Assembly: GCF_014396975.1 (NCBI RefSeq)
Contig: NZ_CP060719.1
Span: forward strand, 1,274,001 to 1,338,000
Origin: Thermomonas carbonis
Lineage (GTDB): Bacteria > Pseudomonadota > Gammaproteobacteria > Xanthomonadales > Xanthomonadaceae
Length of the DNA: 64,000 bases
Direction: 5' to 3'
The notes beneath the pieces are model-generated. The model saw only the letters and a list, made by a program, of their open reading frames with translations, did no database searches and was not told where the DNA came from. A program made the position numbers and the translations under genes. Positions 45,509-53,543 of this stretch are shown here, in pieces (the stretch's first letter is position 1; every line of letters begins with the position of its first letter).

Positions 45509-45952
45509 CGCGCCAGTCTAGCGGGGCGGCGCCGGGGCGCTGGCCAGTTGCAGCGCAATGCTGAGCCAGCGCGCACCAAAGTGCCCCAAGTGCCTGTTCC
45601 TGCTGGGAAAGCCTGTTTATCCACATCGCATGTGGATAAGTCTGTGCACGGACTCCGGATGAGCCTGCGCGAGGGCCGCCACATGGGCCTTGTCCGGCCG
45701 CTGGCGAAAAAACCGCCATTCGGGTCATTCCCTTGAAAATCAATCACTTGGTCGTGAAACACGGTTGTCATGATCCGTTCCAATCGCGTGAAACCGGGAT
45801 CCGTGACGATTTATTGACGGCTGTGCACAACTGGTTTGCCCACAGCCCGCGCCACTGCTCGCGGAGCCACCCATGCGGGGCGTGTCAAGCGGTTTTTCGG
45901 ACGGCTTGCGGCAGGTCGCCCGGCTAAGATGGGGCGTGCCCGTGACTTGCCC
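45509..45952. other. 444-bp intergenic region upstream of priA with DnaA-box-like sites
   Basis: No credible gene. It separates divergent priA (minus) and the DUF3106-like gene (plus). It is less GC-rich than its surroundings, especially 45720-45820 (GAAAATCAATCA, GATTTATTGACGG). Besides the DnaA-box pair at 45617-45639, a TGTGCACAA site lies at 45822-45830. It must hold the priA promoter. TAAGAT at 45925-45930 is a -10-like hexamer for the rightward gene. Confidence 0.5.
45617..45639. promoter_or_regulatory. Inverted pair of consensus DnaA boxes
   Basis: TTATCCACA at 45617-45625 and TGTGGATAA at 45631-45639 are both exact consensus boxes, facing each other across 5 bp. The pair is about 110 bp upstream of the priA start. 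DnaA binding here could regulate priA or mark a DnaA titration or reactivation site. No dnaA or dnaN gene is in the window. Confidence 0.65.
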
Positions 45953-47362
45953 ATGACCCCGGCTGCGCCCGACACCCCTTCGCCGGCGGCGGTGACCGCG
46001 TTCCTGCGCGGACTCGACCGTCGCGCCCGCCTGTTTGCGGGCGTGCAGGCCGGCGACGAGGCCTCGGCCCGGCATGCGCTGGCGGTGGTCGCCCGCGTGT
46101 TCGCCGGCGAGGCCGGGCAATGGCCGCTCGCTGAATGGCCGCGCCAGTACTGGCGCCTGCTGCTGGCCGCGCCGTCGATGCGCAAGCCGCCGGCCGAGGC
46201 TTCCGCGCCACGCTTGCCGGGGATCGCCCGCCTGGCGGTGGAGACGCGTGCGGCGGTGCTGCTGCACCTGGTTGCCGCGCTGGACGATGCGGATGCGGCC
46301 GGCGCGCTCGGCATCGACACGGCGGCCTACCAGGCACGCATCCGCGACGCCCTGCCGCTCGACGCGCTGGGCCAGCCCGATGTGGATGTCTGGCGCACCT
46401 GGCGCGCGGCGGCGGAACGCGAACTGGCGCAGCTGGCAGAACCCGAAGCGCCGAAAGTGGGGTCAGCGAAAGTGGGGTCAGAGTCGACTTTCCCCCGGAA
46501 AGTCGACTCTGACCCCACTTTCGCTGACCCCACTTTCGATACCCGCCACCGCCATCGCCTGCGCTGGCTCTGGGCCGGCGTGGTGTTGTGCGTGCTGGCG
46601 TTGATGGCCACGTTCTTCCTGCATCCGCGCGGGCGCGAAGTGCTCGATCAGTGGCGCGCGGAGATCAAGCGCGAACCGCTCGATGCCGCGGCAGCGCCCA
46701 AGGCGCGTTTCGATGCCGGCGACCTTGCCCTGCATCCCGACCGCGAATTGCTGTCGATGCCGGGCGAACTCGGCTTCGCCGTGCAACTGCCGCTGCTCGC
46801 ATGGCTGGAGGTTGCCGGTGCCGATCCGCGCGCGGCCGATGCGGTGCGCTTGCCGGTGATCGTTGCGGCGACGGATGCGGGCATGTCCATCGCAGCGGAC
46901 GACGCGGCGCCGTTGCCACGCGTGCAGCGCTGGGATGCCTTGTCGCCGACATCGCGCGCCACCCGGCGTGGTGCCTGGCAGGCCTGGCGCACGTTGCGGC
47001 CTGCAGAGCGCGTGCGCCTGCGTGCCATCGCCACGCGCTGGCGTTTGCTGGGCAGCGAAGAACAAGCCGCATTGCGAGCGCGTTTCGATGCGCTGCCGGC
47101 GGATGCCCGCCACGGCTGGTGGCTGGGGCCGGACATGGGCCGGCATTGGCCACGGGTGGCCGCGCTGTTTGCGTTCGCGCCGGCAAGCCAGCGCGATGCG
47201 CTGTTGGCGTTGCTGCGCGCCGCGGATGCCGAAGACATCGACGCACTGGAACGGCTGGCGCAGATCACCCCGCCGGAAGAACGCGATGCCTTGCGGCTGG
47301 ATTTGCTGCGGGTACCGCTGGCGCAACGGCGGGCGTGGATGCTGGCGAAAGTGCAGGGCTGA
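45953..47362 (+). CDS. DUF3106-like membrane protein with a palindrome-encoded insert
   Basis: 469 residues. The N-terminal 160 residues are Ala/Arg-rich and soluble. Residues about 168-196 (containing KVGSESTFPRKVDSDPTF) come from a perfect palindrome. A membrane helix follows at about 204-222 (LWAGVVLCVLALMATFFLH). The C-terminal 150 residues have repeated L-x-P-x-x-R-x-x-x helices (LRPAERVRLRAIATRWRLL, LPADARHGWW), as in DUF3106 proteins, which are of unknown function. ATG 45953 lies 22 bases after a TAAGAT box; ATG 45929 overlaps that box and is less likely. The DUF3106 match is by pattern only. Confidence 0.7.
   Translation: MTPAAPDTPSPAAVTAFLRGLDRRARLFAGVQAGDEASARHALAVVARVFAGEAGQWPLAEWPRQYWRLLLAAPSMRKPPAEASAPRLPGIARLAVETRAAVLLHLVAALDDADAAGALGIDTAAYQARIRDALPLDALGQPDVDVWRTWRAAAERELAQLAEPEAPKVGSAKVGSESTFPRKVDSDPTFADPTFDTRHRHRLRWLWAGVVLCVLALMATFFLHPRGREVLDQWRAEIKREPLDAAAAPKARFDAGDLALHPDRELLSMPGELGFAVQLPLLAWLEVAGADPRAADAVRLPVIVAATDAGMSIAADDAAPLPRVQRWDALSPTSRATRRGAWQAWRTLRPAERVRLRAIATRWRLLGSEEQAALRARFDALPADARHGWWLGPDMGRHWPRVAALFAFAPASQRDALLALLRAADAEDIDALERLAQITPPEERDALRLDLLRVPLAQRRAWMLAKVQG
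46452..46538. repeat. Palindromic repeat family B inside the DUF3106-like gene (nested)
   Basis: Perfect inverted repeat with 42-bp arms (46452-46493 and 46497-46538) and a CCC loop. Each arm has a duplicated GCGAAAGTGGGGTCA unit, so it is a basic element of the priA type with an extra outer repeat. The full 87 bp equal 29 codons and keep the reading frame. Confidence 0.93.
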
Positions 47363-47412
47363 CCGTACCTGCTGTTGCGGCCGCGCGGGGCCTATGCCGA
47401 AAAGCGTCTGCG

Positions 47413-47418
47413 TATGAT
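47413..47418 (+). promoter_or_regulatory. Candidate -10 element for the two-component operon
   Basis: TATGAT in the context GCGTATGATGC lies 46 bases before the response-regulator ATG and 50 bases after the previous stop. No clear -35 hexamer. Confidence 0.35.
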
Positions 47419-47464
47419 GCAGGCCGTGACTCGCAACCCACCCGATGATTGCTCTGGATCAAGC

Positions 47465-48133
47465 ATGCAAGCGCAGGTCATCGCCCTGCAGACGGTGCTG
47501 GTCGTCGAAGACGATCCGATCGCGCAGGTGCGTGCAATCCGCCTGCTGCGTGAGGTCGCCGGCGATGCCGTGCAGGTCGATGTGGCCGGCGATATCGCAT
47601 CGGCGCAGGACGGTCTCGATGCCGGCAAACGCTATGACCTGGCGCTGGTCGACATGCAGTTGCCAGACGGCAACGGCATCGACTTCATCGCCTGGATGCG
47701 CGCGCAGCGACCGACCTTGCCGGCAGTCGTGGTGTCCTCGTGGGCGGAGGAGGAGACCATCCTCGCCGCCTTGCGCAATGGCGCGATCGGCTACCTGCTG
47801 AAGAACGCCGAAGACATCGAGTTGGCGATGCACCTGCGCAGCCTGCAACGGGGCGGTGCCGCGATCGACCCGATCATCGCGCGGCGCCTGCTGGAACTGA
47901 TGCCGCAGACGCCGCCCACACCAGCGCCGCGCGACGACATCCATCTGTCCGCGCGCGAAACCGAAATCCTGCAATTGGTCTCGCGCGGGTTGAGCAACCG
48001 CGAGATTGCCGATGCGGTCTCGCTGTCGCGGCTCACCATCGAAAGCCACGTGCGCAACATCTACCGCAAGCTGGCGGTCGGGTCGCGCACCGCCGCGGTG
48101 TTCGAGGCGCAATCGCTGGGCCTGCTGCATTGA
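47465..48133 (+). CDS. NarL/FixJ family response regulator
   Basis: 222 residues. A REC domain (about 10-125) has the acidic pocket VEDDP, phosphoacceptor Asp63 in LALVDMQLPDGNG, the switch residue in VVVSSW and Lys in YLLKNAE. A LuxR-type helix-turn-helix follows (SARETEILQLVSRGLSNREIADAVSLS). It should bind DNA as a phosphorylated dimer. ATG 47465 starts the conserved domain; upstream in-frame ATGs overlap the -10 candidate. The sensor kinase gene starts on the last base of its stop (TGATG), so they are a cognate pair. Confidence 0.92.
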   Translation: MQAQVIALQTVLVVEDDPIAQVRAIRLLREVAGDAVQVDVAGDIASAQDGLDAGKRYDLALVDMQLPDGNGIDFIAWMRAQRPTLPAVVVSSWAEEETILAALRNGAIGYLLKNAEDIELAMHLRSLQRGGAAIDPIIARRLLELMPQTPPTPAPRDDIHLSARETEILQLVSRGLSNREIADAVSLSRLTIESHVRNIYRKLAVGSRTAAVFEAQSLGLLH

Positions 48134-49971
48134 TGCGGGCAGTCGCGGGTTTGCTGGTCGGCCTGCTGCTGGCCTGTGCGGGGTGTGCCCAGCGCGTGGA
48201 CGACAAGACGCCCGCACCTGTGCTGATCGAGCGCGCGGAGGCCGTGCGCGGCGACTGGCAGGACAGCGCGCCACCCGCGAGCGGCTGGACGCCGGTCGCG
48301 TTGATGGATGTGTGGACCACGCGCTGGCCGGGCCACGACGGCGTGGTCTGGTATCGCGTCCGTTGGCAGCAGGCCGATGCGACGATGCCGACCGGGTTGA
48401 TGATCGATTACATCTGCATGGCCGGCGCGATCTACGTCAACGGCAGCCTGGTGTCGCGCGATCACTCGCTGGTAGAGCCGCTGTCGCGTGCATGGATCGC
48501 CCCGAAATACCTGCTGCTGGACGCGCCCTTGCTGAGGCAGGGCGAGAACGAGTTGCTGGTGCGGGTGTCCGGCCTCTCTGCCTATCAGCCGGCGTTCGGC
48601 ACGGTCACGGTCGGCGACCCGGCACAGGTGGAAGCGATGTATCGCAGCGACAAGCGCGTGCGCTTCGACCTGCAGATGCTGGATACCGCCATCGGGGCGG
48701 TGCTGGCGGCCGTGTTCGGCCTGTTCTGGCTCCTGCGGCGGCAGGACACGACCTACGGCTGGTACGCCGCCGGCGGTCTGTTCGGGATGCTGTATGGATT
48801 GAACTGGGTCGTCGCCAGCCCCTGGCCGTTCCGCACCACCGATGGCTGGCAGGCGTTCATTGCCGCCTGCTACGTGGCGCTGGCCGCCTGTTACGTCATC
48901 TTTCTGCTGCGATTTGCCGATCGGCGATGGCCGCGCATCGAACGCAGCCTGCTTGCGCTGGCCGCACTGGTGTTCGCGCTGGCCCTGCTGCTTCCGTCGC
49001 TCATGGGGCCGCAGCGCGACCTCTACGTCGTCCCGATGATCGCCTTGCACTATCTGGCCAGCGTGGTGTTCATGGTCTGGGCGTTGCGCGTTGGCGGTAC
49101 TGCGCAGAAGGTGCTGGGGCTGTGCATCTGCATTCCGTTGCTGATCGCGCTGCACGATTTTGGCGTCTACATCGGTGCGATCCGTGGCGATGGATTCGTC
49201 GGATCCTTCGCTTCGCCGATCATGCTGCTGGGCATGGGCTTCGTGCTGGCGCACCGCTTCGCGACCACGATGAAGCGGGTCGAGGGTTTCAACGTCGAAT
49301 TGCGCAGCGAAGTGCACGCAGCCACCTCGCAGCTTGCGGACACGCTCAACCGGCAGCATGCGCTGGAGCTTGCGCATGGCCGCGCGGGCGAACGCCTGCA
49401 ACTGGTGCGCGACCTGCACGACGGCTTCGGCGGCACCCTGGTCGGCGCAATCACCCGCTTGCAGCAGGCCTGCATCGATACACCGAAGGCAGAGGTCGTC
49501 GACCTGCTCAAGGAGATGCGCGACGACCTGCGCCTGGTGATCGATACCACCGCGCAGGAACACGCGGAACTCGCTTCGTTGATTGCCCCGTTGCGACATC
49601 GCGCCACGCGCCTTTTGGAAGCCGCCGACATCGAGGCCCACTGGCAGATCGAGGGGATCGACGGCTTGCATCTGGAGCCCGCCCGGACCCTGGACCTGCT
49701 GCGCCTGTTGCAGGAAGCACTGACCAATGTGTTCAAGCACAGCCGCGCCAGTCGCGTGTATGTGCGCATCGTCCGCGAAGGTGATCGCCTGCACCTGCAG
49801 GTGGCCGACGATGGCGTGGGCATGGCCGATGCGGTGGCGTCGCCAATCGCGGGTGGTGGTGCCGGCATGTCCTCGATGCGGTTGCGCGCGCAGCGGCTGG
49901 GCGGGGAGCTGCGGATCGAGCAGCGCAAACGCGGCACCGAGCTGCATGTGGACATGCCGCTGGCCGCCTGA
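48133..49971 (+). CDS. Sensor histidine kinase, NarL-partner type, with 7TM sensor
   Basis: 612 residues. The N-terminus resembles a lipoprotein signal (LLLACAGC, Cys18). Residues about 30-170 form a periplasmic beta-sandwich, then seven hydrophobic helices span about 185-385, like 7TMR-DISM sensors. The cytoplasmic part has the HisKA_3 box LVRDLHDGFGG with phosphorylated His429 and an HATPase domain (EALTNVFKHS, DDGVGM, GGAGMSSMRLRA). It should phosphorylate the adjacent response regulator. Ligand unknown; a carbohydrate is typical for such sandwiches but not shown here. Confidence 0.9.
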   Translation: MRAVAGLLVGLLLACAGCAQRVDDKTPAPVLIERAEAVRGDWQDSAPPASGWTPVALMDVWTTRWPGHDGVVWYRVRWQQADATMPTGLMIDYICMAGAIYVNGSLVSRDHSLVEPLSRAWIAPKYLLLDAPLLRQGENELLVRVSGLSAYQPAFGTVTVGDPAQVEAMYRSDKRVRFDLQMLDTAIGAVLAAVFGLFWLLRRQDTTYGWYAAGGLFGMLYGLNWVVASPWPFRTTDGWQAFIAACYVALAACYVIFLLRFADRRWPRIERSLLALAALVFALALLLPSLMGPQRDLYVVPMIALHYLASVVFMVWALRVGGTAQKVLGLCICIPLLIALHDFGVYIGAIRGDGFVGSFASPIMLLGMGFVLAHRFATTMKRVEGFNVELRSEVHAATSQLADTLNRQHALELAHGRAGERLQLVRDLHDGFGGTLVGAITRLQQACIDTPKAEVVDLLKEMRDDLRLVIDTTAQEHAELASLIAPLRHRATRLLEAADIEAHWQIEGIDGLHLEPARTLDLLRLLQEALTNVFKHSRASRVYVRIVREGDRLHLQVADDGVGMADAVASPIAGGGAGMSSMRLRAQRLGGELRIEQRKRGTELHVDMPLAA

Positions 49972-50091
49972 CGCAACATCGCCGCCGATGCGGCCGGTAC
50001 CCGACTACCTGATTTCGTGGATGTTCAAGCCCTCTGCACCGCCGTAGCGTGATCGCGGGGACGTGCCTGTGCACGCCGATCGGGAATCGCG

Positions 50092-53000
50092 ATGACGACA
50101 CATGCATGGATCTGGATGGGTTTGCTGGCACTGGTGTTGCCGTTGGCCGCGGCGGCCGGCGAGGGCAGTGCCACGCCCATCAGCGTGACCGAAGGCAGTA
50201 GCCGGGTGGTGGCGGTGACGGCTGGTGGCAACCACAGCTGCGGCCTCCGTGCGGACGGCAGTGCGGTGTGCTGGGGCGACAATCTTGCGGGCCAGGTCCT
50301 GCCTCCCGCAGCCGGTGACCGAGCCAAAATGGCTGGTCCTTTTGTATCGCTCAGTGCCGGCCTGGACCACACGTGCGGCTTGAAATCGGATGGCACTGCG
50401 GCCTGTTGGGGCAGCAATGGCTGGAACAAGGCAACACCAGGTTCGAACAGCGGCTACGTTCAATTGGGTGCTGGCGATGACTTCACCTGCGGCCGCAAAT
50501 CGAGTGGCAGTCTCGTCTGCTGGGGCCACTACAACCTGACGTCACCGCCATCGGCCGGGCGGCAGTTCATCGATCTGGCAACCGGTTCGGCACACGCCTG
50601 CGCGCTGATGGCGAATGGCAACGCATATTGCTGGGGCAGCGACACATCGGGGGAAGCGCCTGGTTACACATCGACCCAGTCTTCGAAGACCGGTCCCTTC
50701 CTGGCGCTGGCGGCGGGCAAGGCCTTTACCTGCGGGTTGAAGGCGAATGCCGAAGTGCAGTGCTGGGGTGCGGGTATTGGCGGTAACCCACCTGCCGGAT
50801 CGTTCATCGCATTGGCCGCGGGCGATGCTCACGCGTGCGCGTTGCGCACGGATGGCGAGGCCGTCTGCTGGGGTGACAACAGTCAGGGCCAGGCACAGCC
50901 CGCAACCGGTGGTCCATTCCTCGCACTGGCCGCCGGCGCGGCGCATGCATGCGCGTTGCGGGCCGATGGCGCAGTCGATTGCTGGGGCAGGAACGATGAG
51001 GGCCAGCGCGTGGTGGCGACCGAAATGGGCGAAGCCGCATTCGGCCAGATCGCTGCCGGCAACGCCCATGCCTGTCAGGTGCTGCGTGATGGCCGCCTGG
51101 GCTGCTGGGGCCGGAATGACGCCCTCCAGGCAACCGTTCCCTCCGGCACCTACACCCAGGTTGCCGCAGGCGATACCCAGAGCTGCGCCATCGACAGCAC
51201 GGGCACTATCGTCTGCTGGGGTGCAGATGCGGCGAACCTCGCCGCGGCATTCAGCGACAAGGCGTGGCGGTTGATCTCGATGGGCCAGTCGGGCGGATTG
51301 TGCGCGGTGCCGGTGATCGGCGAACTGGTTCGCTGCAGGACGCCAGCGGGCGTGGTCAGCAATCGTGCCGGCAAGCTCGGTGACAGCATCGTCGATGCGC
51401 CCGTTCGCACCATGACCTACGTATCGAATCCTGCGGGCGGCTTCTGCGCGGCCATCGCACCGGGAAGCACGACCAGCACGACAACCTACACAACCGGTTA
51501 CTGCACCCCGGGAATCAGCTATCCGGGTGGGCGCTGGCAGTCGCTCGCATCCGGGCTGTGGCACACCTGTGCGGTACAGACCAACGGCGTCCTGCAATGC
51601 TTCGGTGCCTTCAGCCAGCAAACCACGATTCCCGCTCCCCACAACACCTACCTGTATCGCGCGGTCAGCGTGGGAACCAGCCACAGCTGCGCAATCCGCG
51701 ACAACGGCAGCCTGTACTGCTGGGGCGATTCGACCAACGGAAAGTTGAATGCGCCACCCGGCACCTTCGTGCAGGTCGCCGCCGGCAACACCTTCACCTG
51801 TGCAATTCGCAGCGACGGCATCCGGCTCTGCTGGGGTGATAACGCCGCGGGTCAGGCGCCGCAGCTGAGCCTGCAACCAACGACCATCCAGGGCACCGCA
51901 GAAGCGGGCATTGCCTACCCGGCCACGACCTTCGGCCTGGTCGTGGCGAACGGCAACTATTCACCGCCCACGCCTGCCTACGGGGTGCTGTTCGGCAGCC
52001 TCCCGCCAGGTCTGACGCTCGCTGCGAACGGCAGCCTGAGCGGCACGCCAACGGCTGGCGGCGACTTCACTTTCACCGTGGAAGGTGAAGACGCCAACGG
52101 GCTTGCTGCACGTGGCACCTACACCATCAGCATCCCCATCGCCGACAGCACGCCGCCGGCGATCAGCTACACGCTCAACGGCATCGCCGCGCCGCCTGCA
52201 TCGCCCGATGGCGGGAACGGCTGGTACGTGAGCGACGTGGCGGTGGCGTGGACGGTGATCGATCCGGAAAGCGGGATTGCCAGCAGCACCGGCTGCGCCG
52301 CCAGCACCCTGACCGGTGATGCCACGGGCGCATCTGCCAGCTGCACCGCGACCAATGGTGTCGATCTGGACGCCGCAGTCACCACGGTGCCGGTGAACAT
52401 CGACGTCACCACGCCCACGATTGCCGTGAGTGCCGCACCTGCGGCCAACGGTTCGGGCTGGAACAACAGCGACGTGACGGCGAGCTACACCTGCACAGAC
52501 GGCACCTCCGGCATCGCCAGCTGCCCGAACGACCAAGTGTTGTCCACCGAGGGCATCGGCATCGCCTCCACGTTCCAGACGGCGAAGGATGTGGCCGGCA
52601 ATGTCAGCGAGGCCAGCAACGTGGTGACGGTGAACATCGACAAGACCGCACCGACCATCACCGCCGCGGCCACCACCGCGCCGAATGCGAACGGCTGGCA
52701 CGACGGCGACGTCACCATCCGCTTCAGCTGCAGCGATGCGACATCGGGCCTGGCCAGTGCGTGCCCGGCCGATCAGACCCTGACCGGCGAAGGCACCGGC
52801 ATCGCCAGTACCGCGCAGACAATCCAGGACACGGCCGGCAACAGCGGCAGCAGCAATGTGGTGATGGCCAACATCGACAGGACCGCACCGGTCTTGGCAC
52901 CGACCTTGCCCGGCCTGATCCTGCAGGGCGGCAGCTACACCGCCATGGCCAACGCGACCGATGCGCTATCGGGCATCGACACGGCCAGCTGCACCCCGCT

Positions 53001-53463
53001 GGACACCAGCAGCGCAGGCACCCGCACGGCAACCTGCAATGCCACCGACAACGCCGGCAACACCGCTACGGCCACCGTCAGCTATACCGTGACGGGGTTG
53101 TACAGCTTCCAGTGGCAGCAGCCGCTGCTGCCGGTGCTGTACCAGGTCAGCCCGGGCCAGCGGATCCTGCTGCAGTTCCGCCTGGTGGGCACCAATGGCT
53201 GGATCACCACCCTGGACAGCGCCACCACCAGCAGCACGTTGATCACCTGTCCCAGTCCGTATGCGATGAACCTGGCCGCCTACCGGGGCAGTGCGATCGA
53301 CCTGCAGCACACCAACAACGGGATTTATCGCAAGACCTGGGATGCGCCCGGCATCCAGGGCGGCCCGCAACTGGTTCCCGGCGGACAGCGCGGCAGTTGC
53401 TACCGGATGACCCTGGACATCAACGATGGCCAGAGCCACAGCATCATCATCAAGCTCAAGTAA
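50092..53463 (+). CDS. Large secreted RCC1-repeat protein with Ig-like and PxKF-like domains
   Basis: 1123 residues, exported (signal peptide 1-22). Residues about 30-590 carry about 11-13 RCC1/BNR-type repeats with the motif C-x-L-x-x-DG-x-x-x-CWG, a probable beta-propeller with paired cysteines. An Ig-like putative domain follows near 597-680, then three or more Ig-like units with repeated VNIDKTAPTI-type boundaries (690-1000). The last 120 residues resemble the PxKF domain found at the end of secreted proteins. Likely surface or extracellular, binding function unknown. A terminator follows directly. The upstream two-component pair is separated by 120 bp and may be its regulator. Confidence 0.85.
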   Translation: MTTHAWIWMGLLALVLPLAAAAGEGSATPISVTEGSSRVVAVTAGGNHSCGLRADGSAVCWGDNLAGQVLPPAAGDRAKMAGPFVSLSAGLDHTCGLKSDGTAACWGSNGWNKATPGSNSGYVQLGAGDDFTCGRKSSGSLVCWGHYNLTSPPSAGRQFIDLATGSAHACALMANGNAYCWGSDTSGEAPGYTSTQSSKTGPFLALAAGKAFTCGLKANAEVQCWGAGIGGNPPAGSFIALAAGDAHACALRTDGEAVCWGDNSQGQAQPATGGPFLALAAGAAHACALRADGAVDCWGRNDEGQRVVATEMGEAAFGQIAAGNAHACQVLRDGRLGCWGRNDALQATVPSGTYTQVAAGDTQSCAIDSTGTIVCWGADAANLAAAFSDKAWRLISMGQSGGLCAVPVIGELVRCRTPAGVVSNRAGKLGDSIVDAPVRTMTYVSNPAGGFCAAIAPGSTTSTTTYTTGYCTPGISYPGGRWQSLASGLWHTCAVQTNGVLQCFGAFSQQTTIPAPHNTYLYRAVSVGTSHSCAIRDNGSLYCWGDSTNGKLNAPPGTFVQVAAGNTFTCAIRSDGIRLCWGDNAAGQAPQLSLQPTTIQGTAEAGIAYPATTFGLVVANGNYSPPTPAYGVLFGSLPPGLTLAANGSLSGTPTAGGDFTFTVEGEDANGLAARGTYTISIPIADSTPPAISYTLNGIAAPPASPDGGNGWYVSDVAVAWTVIDPESGIASSTGCAASTLTGDATGASASCTATNGVDLDAAVTTVPVNIDVTTPTIAVSAAPAANGSGWNNSDVTASYTCTDGTSGIASCPNDQVLSTEGIGIASTFQTAKDVAGNVSEASNVVTVNIDKTAPTITAAATTAPNANGWHDGDVTIRFSCSDATSGLASACPADQTLTGEGTGIASTAQTIQDTAGNSGSSNVVMANIDRTAPVLAPTLPGLILQGGSYTAMANATDALSGIDTASCTPLDTSSAGTRTATCNATDNAGNTATATVSYTVTGLYSFQWQQPLLPVLYQVSPGQRILLQFRLVGTNGWITTLDSATTSSTLITCPSPYAMNLAAYRGSAIDLQHTNNGIYRKTWDAPGIQGGPQLVPGGQRGSCYRMTLDINDGQSHSIIIKLK

Positions 53464-53492
53464 GCGGACGCCCGCGTCGAACCGCATGGAAC

Positions 53493-53516
53493 AGCCCGGC
53501 ATAGCCGGGCTTTTTC
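53493..53516. terminator. Rho-independent terminator after the RCC1-like gene
   Basis: Stem AGCCCGGC / GCCGGGCT with an ATA loop, then TTTTTC. It lies 30 bases after the stop and before the convergent DUF3667 gene. Confidence 0.9.
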
Positions 53517-53543
53517 ATGGGCGGTGCGCAGGCGGGCTCAGGA

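Noticed and set aside
45509-45952. Chromosomal replication origin
   Set aside because: Only two exact DnaA boxes and no dnaA, dnaN or gyrB nearby; kept as a regulatory or DnaA-site candidate.
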